DNA of 38,842 nucleotides from Bacteroidota bacterium (lineage in GTDB: Bacteria; Bacteroidota; Ignavibacteria; UBA10030; SZUA-254). This document shows positions 8,723 to 16,241 of this stretch, piece after piece. Each line of letters starts with the position of its first letter. Positions within the stretch are counted from its first letter, which is position 1. The stretch spans positions 1 to 38,842 of the forward strand of contig JASEHD010000012.1 in assembly GCA_030019075.1 (NCBI GenBank), read 5' to 3'. A program made the position numbers and the translations under genes. The notes beneath the pieces were generated by a model. It was not told the DNA's origin. It searched no databases and was given only the letters and a program-made list of their open reading frames with translations.

Positions 8723-9753
8723 CGTTCTTTGAAGAATCTCCATTGTGCTAACCAACGATTTTTCCGTTCTGAGACAAAAAACTCAAGTATCAATAACAAA
8801 ATAGCTACAGCAAGAAAATATTGAAATCGGTCTTCATATTCAGTAAATACTTTGGCGCCGAATTCCTTCTTTTCCATAGCTTGAATCTCTTTAAACACCG
8901 CATCCAATTCATCCCGCTGATTCGTTGCCCGGATATATATTCCGCCGCCTGCCTCAGCAATTTGACGCATTCCTTGTTCATCCAGTTTAGTTACAACTGT
9001 ATTACCGCTTTCATCTTTTTTGTATCCCGTTTGAGTATTTCCCTGATAGGTCGGAATCGGAACACCATCGGGTGAACCCATTCCGATCGTATGAACAATT
9101 ACACCTTCGCTATTTGCATCCTTCGCCGCAGCTATTGCATCGTCTTCGTGATTCTCGCCGTCGGAGATGATAATTATAACTTTATGTTTTTTCTCGCCTG
9201 CGGCAAACGATTTCATCGCGAGTTTAATTGCCGAGCCAATTGCGGTTCCGGGAATCGGAACAACATCTACATCAACCGTACTCAGAATGAGACGCGCCGC
9301 CGAGTAATCAGTTGTTAGTGGAAGCTGTAAATAACTATCTCCAGCAAACACAATTAAACCGAGTCGATCATTTTGGAATTTATCCAACATACGAGATATC
9401 CCTTGTTTAGCACTCTCAAGCCGGTTAGGTTTGATATCTTCCGCCTTCATGCTGTTGGAAACATCAAGAGCAATTATGATATCAACGCCTTCACGTTTTA
9501 CTTCTTCCATCTTCGTTCCGATTTGCGGATTAGCTACTCCAAGAATCAATATTGTTAAAGCGCTGAATGCAATAAAGAATTTTGTCGTTCGTTTGTATTT
9601 ACTGACCGATGGCATAAGCAGTTCAAGCAGCAGGGGGCTGCCAAAACGTGATAAGCCACGCCGGCGCATTTGTATTGCCCACCAGAAAAGAACAAGCAGT
9701 ACCGGCAAAAATGCGAGCGCATATAAATAATCACTATGTGCGAAACGAATCAA
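8719..9753 (-). CDS. batB: BatB: von Willebrand factor A membrane protein
   Basis: This 344-residue protein has two N-terminal membrane helices (about 8-26 and 58-75), a VWA domain with an intact MIDAS motif DVSNS (D97, S99, S101) and a later DGENHED metal-site segment, and a C-terminal helix (YFLAVAILLLILEFF). The start codon is TTG (9753-9751); no ATG or GTG lies in frame between it and the upstream stop. The TTGA sequence overlaps the batA stop. BatA and BatB are paralogous VWA proteins thought to act with MoxR ATPases on envelope substrates. The assignment as batB rests on its position after batA and before batC. Confidence 0.9.
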   Translation of the reverse strand: MIRFAHSDYLYALAFLPVLLVLFWWAIQMRRRGLSRFGSPLLLELLMPSVSKYKRTTKFFIAFSALTILILGVANPQIGTKMEEVKREGVDIIIALDVSNSMKAEDIKPNRLESAKQGISRMLDKFQNDRLGLIVFAGDSYLQLPLTTDYSAARLILSTVDVDVVPIPGTAIGSAIKLAMKSFAAGEKKHKVIIIISDGENHEDDAIAAAKDANSEGVIVHTIGMGSPDGVPIPTYQGNTQTGYKKDESGNTVVTKLDEQGMRQIAEAGGGIYIRATNQRDELDAVFKEIQAMEKKEFGAKVFTEYEDRFQYFLAVAILLLILEFFVSERKNRWLAQWRFFKER

Positions 9754-10733
9754 GGTATCTTTCTAAAAATTGTTAGCGAAAAAATTAATTCCAATAATAA
9801 AAACAATCCTGCAAACATTGCCGCAGTATAAAACTCTTCTTTGTGCCGACGGAATTGAGTTACTTCAATCTTGGTTTTTTCAAGCCGATCGATTTCATCA
9901 TAGATTGCCTTCAATTTTTTGTTGTCAGTCGCACGATAATATTTACCTCCCGTTTGATCCGCAATCTGTTGAAGTAATTTTTCATCAATTTCTACCGGAA
10001 CATTTTGATATTGAGTGCCGAATGGTGTTTGCACGGGATAAGGTGCCATACCGATTGTGCCAACACCAACAGTATAAACACGAATTCCAAATTGCTGTGC
10101 AATACCCGCGGCGGTCATCGGATCAATGAAACCGCGATTGTTGATCCCATCTGTGAGAAGAACGATAACTCGGCTTTTTGCTTTACTATCCTTCAATCTG
10201 CTTACTGCCGTTGCCAGCCCCATCCCAATAGCTGTTCCATCTTCAATCATGCCACTTTTAATTTCAGACAAAAGATTTTTCACAATTGCATGATCAAGAG
10301 TAAGCGGACACTGTGTGAAACTTTCACCGGAAAAAATAACCAATCCAATTCTATCAGTTTGCCGACCGTCTATAAAATCAAGTGCGACTTTCTTTGCTGC
10401 TTCGATTCGGTTCGGTCGGAAATCTTCCGCCAGCATACTTCCTGAAATATCATTCACAAGCACAATGTCGATTCCTTCAGTTGTTACATTTTCACCTTTG
10501 GATGTCGATTGTGGCCTCGCAAGCGCAATCGTTAGCAATACTAATGCTGAAACTCTAAATACAAAAAGAAGGTGCCGAAATCTTTGCCGCCAGCTTCGTG
10601 GAAGTGAATGATACACCTGCACCGTCGAAACTTGCAGCTCGACTAACTGTTGTTTCTGTTTCTTCCAGTACCAGAAAATCATCAGAGGCACAAATATGAG
10701 AAGTAAAAAATATTCCGGATTGGCAAACGTCAT
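9750..10733 (-). CDS. batA: BatA: von Willebrand factor A membrane protein
   Basis: The 327 residues show the Bat VWA plan: two N-terminal membrane helices (about 8-22 and 55-71), a VWA domain with MIDAS motif DISGS (D95, S97, S99), a TDG segment (LLTDGINNRG) and a C-terminal membrane helix. The start ATG overlaps the preceding gene's stop as ATGA. The MIDAS residues are complete, so divalent-metal and ligand binding is expected. It is the first of the consecutive batA-batB-batC-batD-batE set downstream of moxR and the DUF58 gene. Confidence 0.92.
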   Translation of the reverse strand: MTFANPEYFLLLIFVPLMIFWYWKKQKQQLVELQVSTVQVYHSLPRSWRQRFRHLLFVFRVSALVLLTIALARPQSTSKGENVTTEGIDIVLVNDISGSMLAEDFRPNRIEAAKKVALDFIDGRQTDRIGLVIFSGESFTQCPLTLDHAIVKNLLSEIKSGMIEDGTAIGMGLATAVSRLKDSKAKSRVIVLLTDGINNRGFIDPMTAAGIAQQFGIRVYTVGVGTIGMAPYPVQTPFGTQYQNVPVEIDEKLLQQIADQTGGKYYRATDNKKLKAIYDEIDRLEKTKIEVTQFRRHKEEFYTAAMFAGLFLLLELIFSLTIFRKIP

Positions 10734-11719
10734 GCATTCACCTCTTCAACCGATTGTTCAACTTCCTGTTCTGGTTCTTTTTTCCATGTCAATTCGACAA
10801 ACTTATAAGCAAGTGCAAGACTTGTTTCATTCTCTTCCGCTATTGGCTGGAATTTTGCAAACTTCACAAGATCAGCACGAATTAAAATTTCTTTCAAACT
10901 CTCTTTCATCTCTTTTACTACGATACCATCAACCAATGCAGATAAGATTTCATCCGAGGTTGATTCCATTGCCAGAATCTTGAATTTTCGCTCTATGTAG
11001 GTTCGAATGATATCGGTTAACTGCGAATGATAATCCTTTATCTTTCCACGCTGCCAGAGTTTTTCCGATTCAAGTGATCGTAACGCTTCGAGTGCAACTT
11101 CATGAGCCGGACGAGGCGGTTCTTCGGGAATCAGCGGTTCACCGCGCTTACGTTTTCGAATTATATATCGGGTAAACCATACAATGCCTGCAACTCCAAT
11201 AACGACAAGCAGATACGGCAGTACGTCGGTAAATGTGATCGGAACAGAAAGCGGCGGCTTGATATCTTTAATATCCTGAGTTGTATCAACTGCCATCCCT
11301 CCGACTATCATCACTATTGGAGAAGTTTTCACGAGATATTTCGTTGTATCGTCAGCATGATTGTAATAGACCGGAATTGGTGGAATAATGTGCATTCCGG
11401 AATCGAAAGAAGTGAGCGTGAATATATGCAGTTCCATCGTCGCCTGGTTAATCTTCTTTACAAGCGGTGATTCTCGCTTTATTACTTCAAATCCTTCCAG
11501 CGTATCGGGGAATATCGGGATGGTAACATTAGCATTTGTTGTATATTCAACTTCAAAATACAGATTGAACCAATCACCAATCATGATATGGTTAGAATCA
11601 ACCTTCGCAGTCGCCCGCACTTCTTGTGCCGACATCGGTACAGTAAACAAGAAAAGGGAAACAATGATGAGACAAATCCGAAATCCTAAATCCCAAATCC
11701 GAAATCTCACACTCACCAT
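10730..11719 (-). CDS. BatD-like / DUF4381-like membrane protein with repeat-encoded signal peptide
   Basis: I recognise a layout but not a named family with certainty. The 329 residues start with a signal peptide (about 1-31), then a beta-sandwich domain (about 32-135) resembling one BatD segment, a membrane helix (166-186), a basic stop-transfer, and a helical cytoplasmic domain with HEVALEALRSLE and YHSQLTDIIRTYIERKF. Such proteins commonly sit between DUF58 and VWA genes in MoxR clusters. Residues 5-16 (RFRIWDLGFRIC) are encoded by a heptamer array (11673-11707), so part of the signal peptide's leading region is repeat DNA. The start ATG at 11719 overlaps the DUF58 gene by 7 bases. The only later ATG in the signal peptide would delete its hydrophobic core. 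Confidence 0.75.
   Translation of the reverse strand: MVSVRFRIWDLGFRICLIIVSLFLFTVPMSAQEVRATAKVDSNHIMIGDWFNLYFEVEYTTNANVTIPIFPDTLEGFEVIKRESPLVKKINQATMELHIFTLTSFDSGMHIIPPIPVYYNHADDTTKYLVKTSPIVMIVGGMAVDTTQDIKDIKPPLSVPITFTDVLPYLLVVIGVAGIVWFTRYIIRKRKRGEPLIPEEPPRPAHEVALEALRSLESEKLWQRGKIKDYHSQLTDIIRTYIERKFKILAMESTSDEILSALVDGIVVKEMKESLKEILIRADLVKFAKFQPIAEENETSLALAYKFVELTWKKEPEQEVEQSVEEVNA
11673..11707. repeat. Heptamer array 3 (5 units), translated in the BatD-like gene
   Basis: Five exact 7-base units CAAATCC, GAAATCC, TAAATCC, CAAATCC, GAAATCT run without interruption. On the coding strand this is a GGATTTN array. It lies wholly inside the signal-peptide coding region of the gene starting at 11719. 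Confidence 0.85.
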
Positions 11720-12588
11720 CTTTTCTCCCTTGCCCTAAAGAAATTCATAAGCGGATTGATATACGATTGATCTATACGGATATCAATTCCATCTACACCA
11801 CATCGTCGAAGTAATTTCGTTCTTTGTTCATGTTGATCTTTCCACCAGCGATTATAGCGATCCATCACTCTACGATCAGATGTATCAGCCCAGACTGCTT
11901 CGCCTGTTTCAGCATCGATTACCCGAAGCAATCCAACTGATGATAATTCCGTTTCCCTTGGATCGAACAACCGAATGCCAATAAGATCATGTTTCCTTGC
12001 GGCAATCTTCAATGCGTCATCATACCCTTCATCGAGAAAATCGGAGATAAGGAATGCAATACTTCGTTTCTTAATCGCACTCGTTAAATATCTTAGACCT
12101 TCTGTAAGATTTGTTTTCCTATGTATAGGTTGGAAGTCAAGAAGTTCTCTGACGATGCGCAGAATGTGAGTTCGTCCTTTTTTGGGTGGAATAAATTTCT
12201 CGATAATATCACTAAAGAATATAACGCCAACTTTGTCGTTGTTCTGAAGTGCAGAGAAAGCAAGCACGGCGCACAGCTCGGCGGCAATATCTTTTTTCAT
12301 CTGAGTAACAGTTCCAAATTCACCCGAGCCGCTAACATCGACAAGCAGCATGACGGTAAGCTCGCGCTCTTCTTCATACACTTTCACATAAGGATGATTG
12401 AAGCGAGCTGAGACATTCCAATCTATCGTTCGTATATCATCACCGAACTGGTACTCACGCACCTCACTGAATGCCATACCACGTCCCTTGAACACACTGT
12501 GGTATTCACCCGAAAAGATTTGGTTCACCAAACCTTTGGTGCGGATTTCGATCTTTCGGACTTTTTTTATGAGTTCAGTTGTATCCAT
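11713..12588 (-). CDS. DUF58 domain protein of the MoxR cluster
   Basis: The 291-residue soluble protein carries the DUF58 core GRGMAFSEVREYQFGDDIR...IDW (about 36-57) followed by a VWA-like DVSGS metal motif (D84, S86, S88). DUF58 proteins are encoded next to MoxR ATPases and VWA proteins almost everywhere and are thought to be adaptors or substrates in that system; the biochemical role is unknown. There is no signal peptide or membrane helix, so it is cytoplasmic. Its ATG at 12588-12586 lies 4 bases from a heptamer array (12593-12655), so its leader is made of repeat DNA. Confidence 0.9.
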   Translation of the reverse strand: MDTTELIKKVRKIEIRTKGLVNQIFSGEYHSVFKGRGMAFSEVREYQFGDDIRTIDWNVSARFNHPYVKVYEEERELTVMLLVDVSGSGEFGTVTQMKKDIAAELCAVLAFSALQNNDKVGVIFFSDIIEKFIPPKKGRTHILRIVRELLDFQPIHRKTNLTEGLRYLTSAIKKRSIAFLISDFLDEGYDDALKIAARKHDLIGIRLFDPRETELSSVGLLRVIDAETGEAVWADTSDRRVMDRYNRWWKDQHEQRTKLLRRCGVDGIDIRIDQSYINPLMNFFRAREKRW

Positions 12589-12592
12589 GGAT

Positions 12593-12655
12593 GTACTTAG
12601 TACTTTGTTCTTTGTACTTTGATAAATGTCATTTGTCAGTGGTCATTTGTCATTT
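12593..12655. repeat. Heptamer array 4 (9 units), left side of the four-helix gene
   Basis: Nine uninterrupted 7-base units: GTACTTA, GTACTTT, GTTCTTT, GTACTTT, GATAAAT, GTCATTT, GTCAGTG, GTCATTT, GTCATTT. The last three and a half units overlap the 3' end of the four-helix gene and supply its final residues (QMTNDH) and its TGA stop. Confidence 0.85.
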
Positions 12656-13028
12656 GTTTCGATCTGTTGAGTTCAATTTTAATTGAACGGATGTATGCGT
12701 TAAGTTTGGGAGCTAAAGGTTGAATAATTTCTTTTAATGCACTTACTTGACCTGAATTCAACAGTTTTCTCTTCTTAGCTCTTCGAAGAAAATGTTTCAC
12801 TTTCATTAATGATCCACGGGCATAATAACAAAACTGGATATTCTCTTTAAAGGCATAACGCCCATAACCTTCTGCAATATTTGCACCGACTGAATCAGCA
12901 GCTTTGACTAATTGTTTTCCAACTGTATCCTTCGCGAACCATTCCCAATCGATGCAAATATCCCACACCAAATCCGCCAACATTTCTGCCAACTGATACA
13001 CCTCTAATTTCTCTAATCCTACTGTCAT
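12636..13028 (-). CDS. Four-helix-bundle protein of the 23S rRNA intervening-sequence (S23) family
   Basis: The 130-residue protein shows the family signatures: LEVYQLAEMLADLVWDI near the N-terminus, QLVKAADSVGANIAEGYGRY (about 59-78) and YYARGSLMKVKHFL. Four amphipathic helices account for nearly the whole length. These proteins were first found in intervening sequences of spirochaete 23S rRNA genes, but many are chromosomal singletons; their function is unknown, and the DGR accessory protein Avd is a structural relative. Here it interrupts moxR and the DUF58 gene, which are normally adjacent. It is bracketed by heptamer arrays of opposite orientation. Its C-terminal tail is repeat-encoded. 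A purine-rich AAAGGGA lies before the ATG. Confidence 0.88.
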   Translation of the reverse strand: MTVGLEKLEVYQLAEMLADLVWDICIDWEWFAKDTVGKQLVKAADSVGANIAEGYGRYAFKENIQFCYYARGSLMKVKHFLRRAKKRKLLNSGQVSALKEIIQPLAPKLNAYIRSIKIELNRSKQMTNDH

Positions 13029-13051
13029 ACGTTTTTATCCCTTTGTTTTAC

Positions 13052-13086
13052 CAAATGACTAATGACCAATGACTATTGACAAATCA
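13052..13086. repeat. Heptamer array 5 (5 units), right side of the four-helix gene, inverted
   Basis: Five 7-base units CAAATGA, CTAATGA, CCAATGA, CTATTGA, CAAATCA run directly into the moxR stop codon (13084-13086). They are mostly the reverse complement of the GTCATTN units at 12628-12655, so the four-helix gene sits between arrays in inverted orientation. Confidence 0.8.
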
Positions 13087-14070
13087 AGGCACTTCCACCG
13101 TGTTTAGAATATCATCCACAATATTTTCCGAGGTTACGTTCTCAGCTTCTGCTTCGTAGGTAACCGCTATTCTATGGCGAAGGACATCATGGCATACTGC
13201 ACGAACATCTTCGGGAATCACATACCCGCGCCGCTTGATAAACGCAAATGCCTTTGCACCAAGCGCCAGATATATACTCGCACGTGGTGATGCACCGTAA
13301 TTGATCAGGTTTGTAAGTTTATCAAGTTTATAATCCTTCGGCTTGCGTGTCGCAAATACGATATCGAGTATATATTTCTCGATCTTCTCATCCATGTAAA
13401 CTTCTTGCACAACCGAACGTGCTTTGAGAATATCGGCTGGATTCACAACCGATTTCGCTTGTGGTTGAAAATCAGTTAGATTTTGTCGCATGATTAACCG
13501 CTCTTCATCGCGGTTGGGATAATCAATTTTTATTTTCAGCATAAAGCGATCTACTTGAGCTTCTGGCAGTGGATAAGTTCCTTCTTGCTCAATTGGGTTC
13601 TGAGTTGCAAGTACGAGGAACGGCTCATCAAGCTTGTGCGTATTTTCACCGATGGTTATTTGCCTCTCTTGCATTGCCTCAAGAAGTGCGCTCTGCACTT
13701 TTGCGGGTGCCCGGTTTATTTCATCTGCAAGAATAAAATTAGCAAATATTGGTCCCTTACGAACCGTGAACTCTCCATTTTTCTGGTTGAATATCATCGT
13801 TCCGATCACGTCTGCCGGAAGAAGATCGGGAGTAAACTGGATTCGCTGGAACTTTGCCTGGATTGATGCCGCAAGTGTTTTGATGGACAAAGTTTTCGCA
13901 AGTCCCGGCACACCTTCCAACAAAACGTGTCCATTTGATAAAAGTCCGATAAGCAATCGTTCGACCATGTACTTTTGCCCGATGATAACTTTGCTTACTT
14001 CCATTTGAAGCATATCTACAAATGCGCTCTCGCATTGGATTTTTTCGTTGAGTAATTTAATGTCTGTCAT
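13084..14070 (-). CDS. MoxR-family AAA+ ATPase
   Basis: The 328-residue ATPase has Walker A GVPGLAKT (53-60, with the alanine variant usual in MoxR), Walker B FILADEINR (112-120, D116 and E117), sensor-1 ATQNP (155-159) and the MoxR block EQEGTYPLPEAQVDRF (161-176). MoxR ATPases are proposed chaperones for assembly or activation of partner complexes, working with DUF58 and VWA proteins like those downstream. It is the first gene of the Bat cluster. A weak candidate promoter lies 146-175 bases upstream and a palindromic repeat lies in the presumed leader. Its stop codon is part of heptamer array 5. Confidence 0.93.
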   Translation of the reverse strand: MTDIKLLNEKIQCESAFVDMLQMEVSKVIIGQKYMVERLLIGLLSNGHVLLEGVPGLAKTLSIKTLAASIQAKFQRIQFTPDLLPADVIGTMIFNQKNGEFTVRKGPIFANFILADEINRAPAKVQSALLEAMQERQITIGENTHKLDEPFLVLATQNPIEQEGTYPLPEAQVDRFMLKIKIDYPNRDEERLIMRQNLTDFQPQAKSVVNPADILKARSVVQEVYMDEKIEKYILDIVFATRKPKDYKLDKLTNLINYGASPRASIYLALGAKAFAFIKRRGYVIPEDVRAVCHDVLRHRIAVTYEAEAENVTSENIVDDILNTVEVP

Positions 14071-14103
14071 AATAAATTGAATAATTGTTTGATTGTTTCA
14101 TTG

Positions 14104-14143
14104 TCCGAAGAACTCTCGACGAGTCGAGTAGTCGACCTTCGGA
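14104..14143. repeat. Palindromic repeat copy 2, in the moxR leader
   Basis: An outer inverted repeat TCCGAAG (14104-14110) and CTTCGGA (14137-14143) encloses CTCGAC-GA-GTCGAG and GTCGA-GTAG-TCGAC. The core 14115-14140 matches 6322-6347 in batD at 25 of 26 bases. If transcribed in the moxR leader it would fold into a stable stem. A possible decayed third copy lies at about 14401-14429, ending ACTCGACCTTT. Confidence 0.65.
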
Positions 14144-14215
14144 GTAGATTGTATAAAGAAGTCTAATGTAATTAGATACAAAACTCCATTATACGGTTGA
14201 CGATATATAATACTT

Positions 14216-14245
14216 ATGTTAGCGTTTATGCCAAAATAGTATCAA
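14216..14245 (-). promoter_or_regulatory. Weak candidate promoter of the moxR-bat cluster
   Basis: On the minus strand TTGATA (14245-14240) and TAACAT (14221-14216) are 18 bases apart. The hexamers resemble the local TTGAC(A/T)/TAACTT type. This would give a leader of about 140 bases that includes the palindromic repeat. The match is imperfect. Confidence 0.33.
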
Positions 14246-14462
14246 GTTTGCAGGGTATTTACCTTGATGGGGAACATAATTAACTGATTGAATTTAGTAA
14301 ATTCTGGTGAAAATTGCAATTTTTGTTCACGATAACATTGAATTTCCGACTCTCTCACCGTACAACCCTACTGACACGCATCATCATCTACTTCCACGTA
14401 TCGAAGAGACCAGCAGAAACTCGACCTTTACTACCAAGCTGGTAAATTCATAACAGTCTGGA

Positions 14463-14608
14463 TTATAATTTTCTCTTAGCATCCTGACGAACTTTGTATA
14501 GTTTTTCAGTAAAGCCACCTTCTTTCAGAAATGCTTGTTCAAGTTGGCGTAGTTGTTGATCAAGTAAATAGTTTGTTTGGTGTATAATGCATCCATTGTG
14601 TTTGCCGC
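14463..14608 (-). pseudogene. Decayed 3' end of a four-helix-bundle (suffix-type) gene
   Basis: Directly after the argS stop (14612-14610) the minus strand encodes CIIHQTNYLLDQQLRQLEQA followed by FLKEGGFTEKLYKVRQDAKR and KL, then TAA at 14465-14463. This resembles the C-terminal extension of four-helix-bundle suffix proteins, a group related to the S23 family. The few codons before it match that family only in another frame (AANT, 14607-14596), which implies a frameshift. No start codon or N-terminal three quarters of such a gene is present. The remnant is in the same frame as argS, so stop read-through would append 48 residues to ArgS. Confidence 0.65.
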
Positions 14609-14609
14609 T

Positions 14610-16241
14610 TTACATCTTCTCAGGTGCGTTGATGCCGAGAATTGCAAAGCCGTTGGCAAGAACAGTCTTCGTTGCAAGGCAAAGTGCTATGCGTGCAGCA
14701 GTGAGATTCAAATCCTCTCCCACAACTCGATGCTCGTGGTAAAACTTGTGGTAACTTCCTGCAATATCGTGGAGATATTCAGCAAGTCGGTGCGGCTCGT
14801 AGGTTACGGCACACGATTCAACCATATCCGGAAATTGAGACAAGAGCTTCATTAAAGAAATCTCTTCGGTCTGATTTAACAAAGATAGATCATACGACTT
14901 ATTCACATCCACTCCCTTGCTTTCAGCAAGCCGGATAATACTCGCAATACGTGCGTGGGCATATTGCAAATAGTATACAGGATTTTCTTCCGATTGTTCC
15001 TTCGCAAGCTTCAAATCAAAATTCAAATGACTTCCAATTCCCCGCATCAGGAAAAAATATCTCACTACATCGGAACCAGCTTCGTCAATCAGCTCATCAA
15101 GAGTAATAAAGTTCGCTTTGCGGGTCGACATCTTCACGACTTCACCTTCCTGTATTATCGTAACAAACTGGTGAATAGGCACTTTAACCTTTGAAGAATC
15201 GTATCCAAGAGCTTGCAAACCGGCAAGTACATCGGGATAGGTCGCAACATGGTCGGCGCCAAGTACATCTATTATGAAATCAAAGCCACGTTTAAATTTA
15301 TCAATATGATACGCAATATCGGGCAAGCGATAAGTTGGCTCACCAGTGGCTTTCACAATTACTTTATCTTTTTCACCACCGAATGCAGTTGCTTTAAACC
15401 AGACTGCCCCATCCTGATCATACGCTAAATCTTTTTTCCGTAATTCTTCAATTACTTCTTTTACCTGTCCGGTTTCGTAAAGTGTGTTCTCATTAAAGAA
15501 AACATCATGCTTCACACCGATTCTTTCCAATGTGTTTTTGATATCATCAAAGATTTCCTGTTCAGCTTGCCGTTTGAAAATTCCTTCCGCTGGTTCATTC
15601 TGCAAACCATTACCGTGTTGATCTTTGAGATACTGAGCAATATCTTTGATATACTCACCTTGATAGTAATCTTCGGGAAATTCAATTTTCTCTCCCAACA
15701 ATTCTAAATAACGCAATCGGACAGAGTCACCCAAAATGCGCATCTGTCTGCCGGCATTGTTGAAGTAATATTCCCGCGTAACATCATAACCAGTCCATTC
15801 GAGCAATCGTGCAATCGTATCGCCGTAAACTGCACCACGACCGTGACCAACAGTTAAAGGACCGGTTGGATTTGCGCTCACAAATTCGACTTGTGTTTTC
15901 AAGCGCTTGCCAATGTCTGCCTTGCCAAACTGTTTCCCTCCCCGAATAATTACCTCAAGCTGAGCTTGATAATATTTATCCGTGAAATGAAAGTTGATGA
16001 AGCCGGGTCCGGCAATCTCAGCTTTATCTATGAGAGTTCCATCTAATTTCAAACCTTCTAGAATCTTCTGTGCAAGCTGGCGTGGATTTGTACGTATTTG
16101 TTTCGCCGCTACCATAGCAACGTTCGTGGTAAGATCACCGTGAGCAGCTATGCGGGGTTTTTCAAACGAGGGTACGATGTTTTCCGGCACACCTAAAGAT
16201 TTTAGAGTGCCGAGCAATTGGGCTTTAAGGTATTGCTTCAC
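14610..16241 (-). CDS. argS: Arginyl-tRNA synthetase
   Basis: This 543-residue class I synthetase charges tRNA-Arg with arginine. The N-terminal Add1 domain precedes the catalytic site ANPTGPLTVGHGRGA (HIGH-type VGH at 131-133) and the KMSKS-type loop KMSTR (370-374). The DALR anticodon-binding domain follows, and the usual APEKM ends the protein. The start codon is GTG 16241, overlapping the rsfS stop as GTGA. It is the last intact gene of the lytR_C-rsfS-argS unit. The four-helix remnant follows its TAA immediately. Confidence 0.96.
   Translation of the reverse strand: MKQYLKAQLLGTLKSLGVPENIVPSFEKPRIAAHGDLTTNVAMVAAKQIRTNPRQLAQKILEGLKLDGTLIDKAEIAGPGFINFHFTDKYYQAQLEVIIRGGKQFGKADIGKRLKTQVEFVSANPTGPLTVGHGRGAVYGDTIARLLEWTGYDVTREYYFNNAGRQMRILGDSVRLRYLELLGEKIEFPEDYYQGEYIKDIAQYLKDQHGNGLQNEPAEGIFKRQAEQEIFDDIKNTLERIGVKHDVFFNENTLYETGQVKEVIEELRKKDLAYDQDGAVWFKATAFGGEKDKVIVKATGEPTYRLPDIAYHIDKFKRGFDFIIDVLGADHVATYPDVLAGLQALGYDSSKVKVPIHQFVTIIQEGEVVKMSTRKANFITLDELIDEAGSDVVRYFFLMRGIGSHLNFDLKLAKEQSEENPVYYLQYAHARIASIIRLAESKGVDVNKSYDLSLLNQTEEISLMKLLSQFPDMVESCAVTYEPHRLAEYLHDIAGSYHKFYHEHRVVGEDLNLTAARIALCLATKTVLANGFAILGINAPEKM

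Larger units (their letters stand above)
14071..14462. other. Intergenic region upstream of moxR
   Basis: About 390 bases between moxR and the four-helix remnant. Apart from the palindromic repeat (14104-14143), a possible promoter (14216-14245) and a possible decayed repeat copy near 14401-14429, I see no coding signal on either strand. Confidence 0.7.

Noticed and set aside
12636-13028. Diversity-generating retroelement, because the four-helix gene could be an Avd accessory protein
   Set aside because: No reverse transcriptase, template repeat or variable repeat is present anywhere in the window.
12636-13028. Intervening sequence of a 23S rRNA gene
   Set aside because: The protein family fits, but the flanks are moxR and the DUF58 gene; there is no rRNA sequence nearby.
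12593-13086. CRISPR-like array
   Set aside because: Units are 7 bases with no spacers and no cas genes; the arrays are contiguous tandem repeats.
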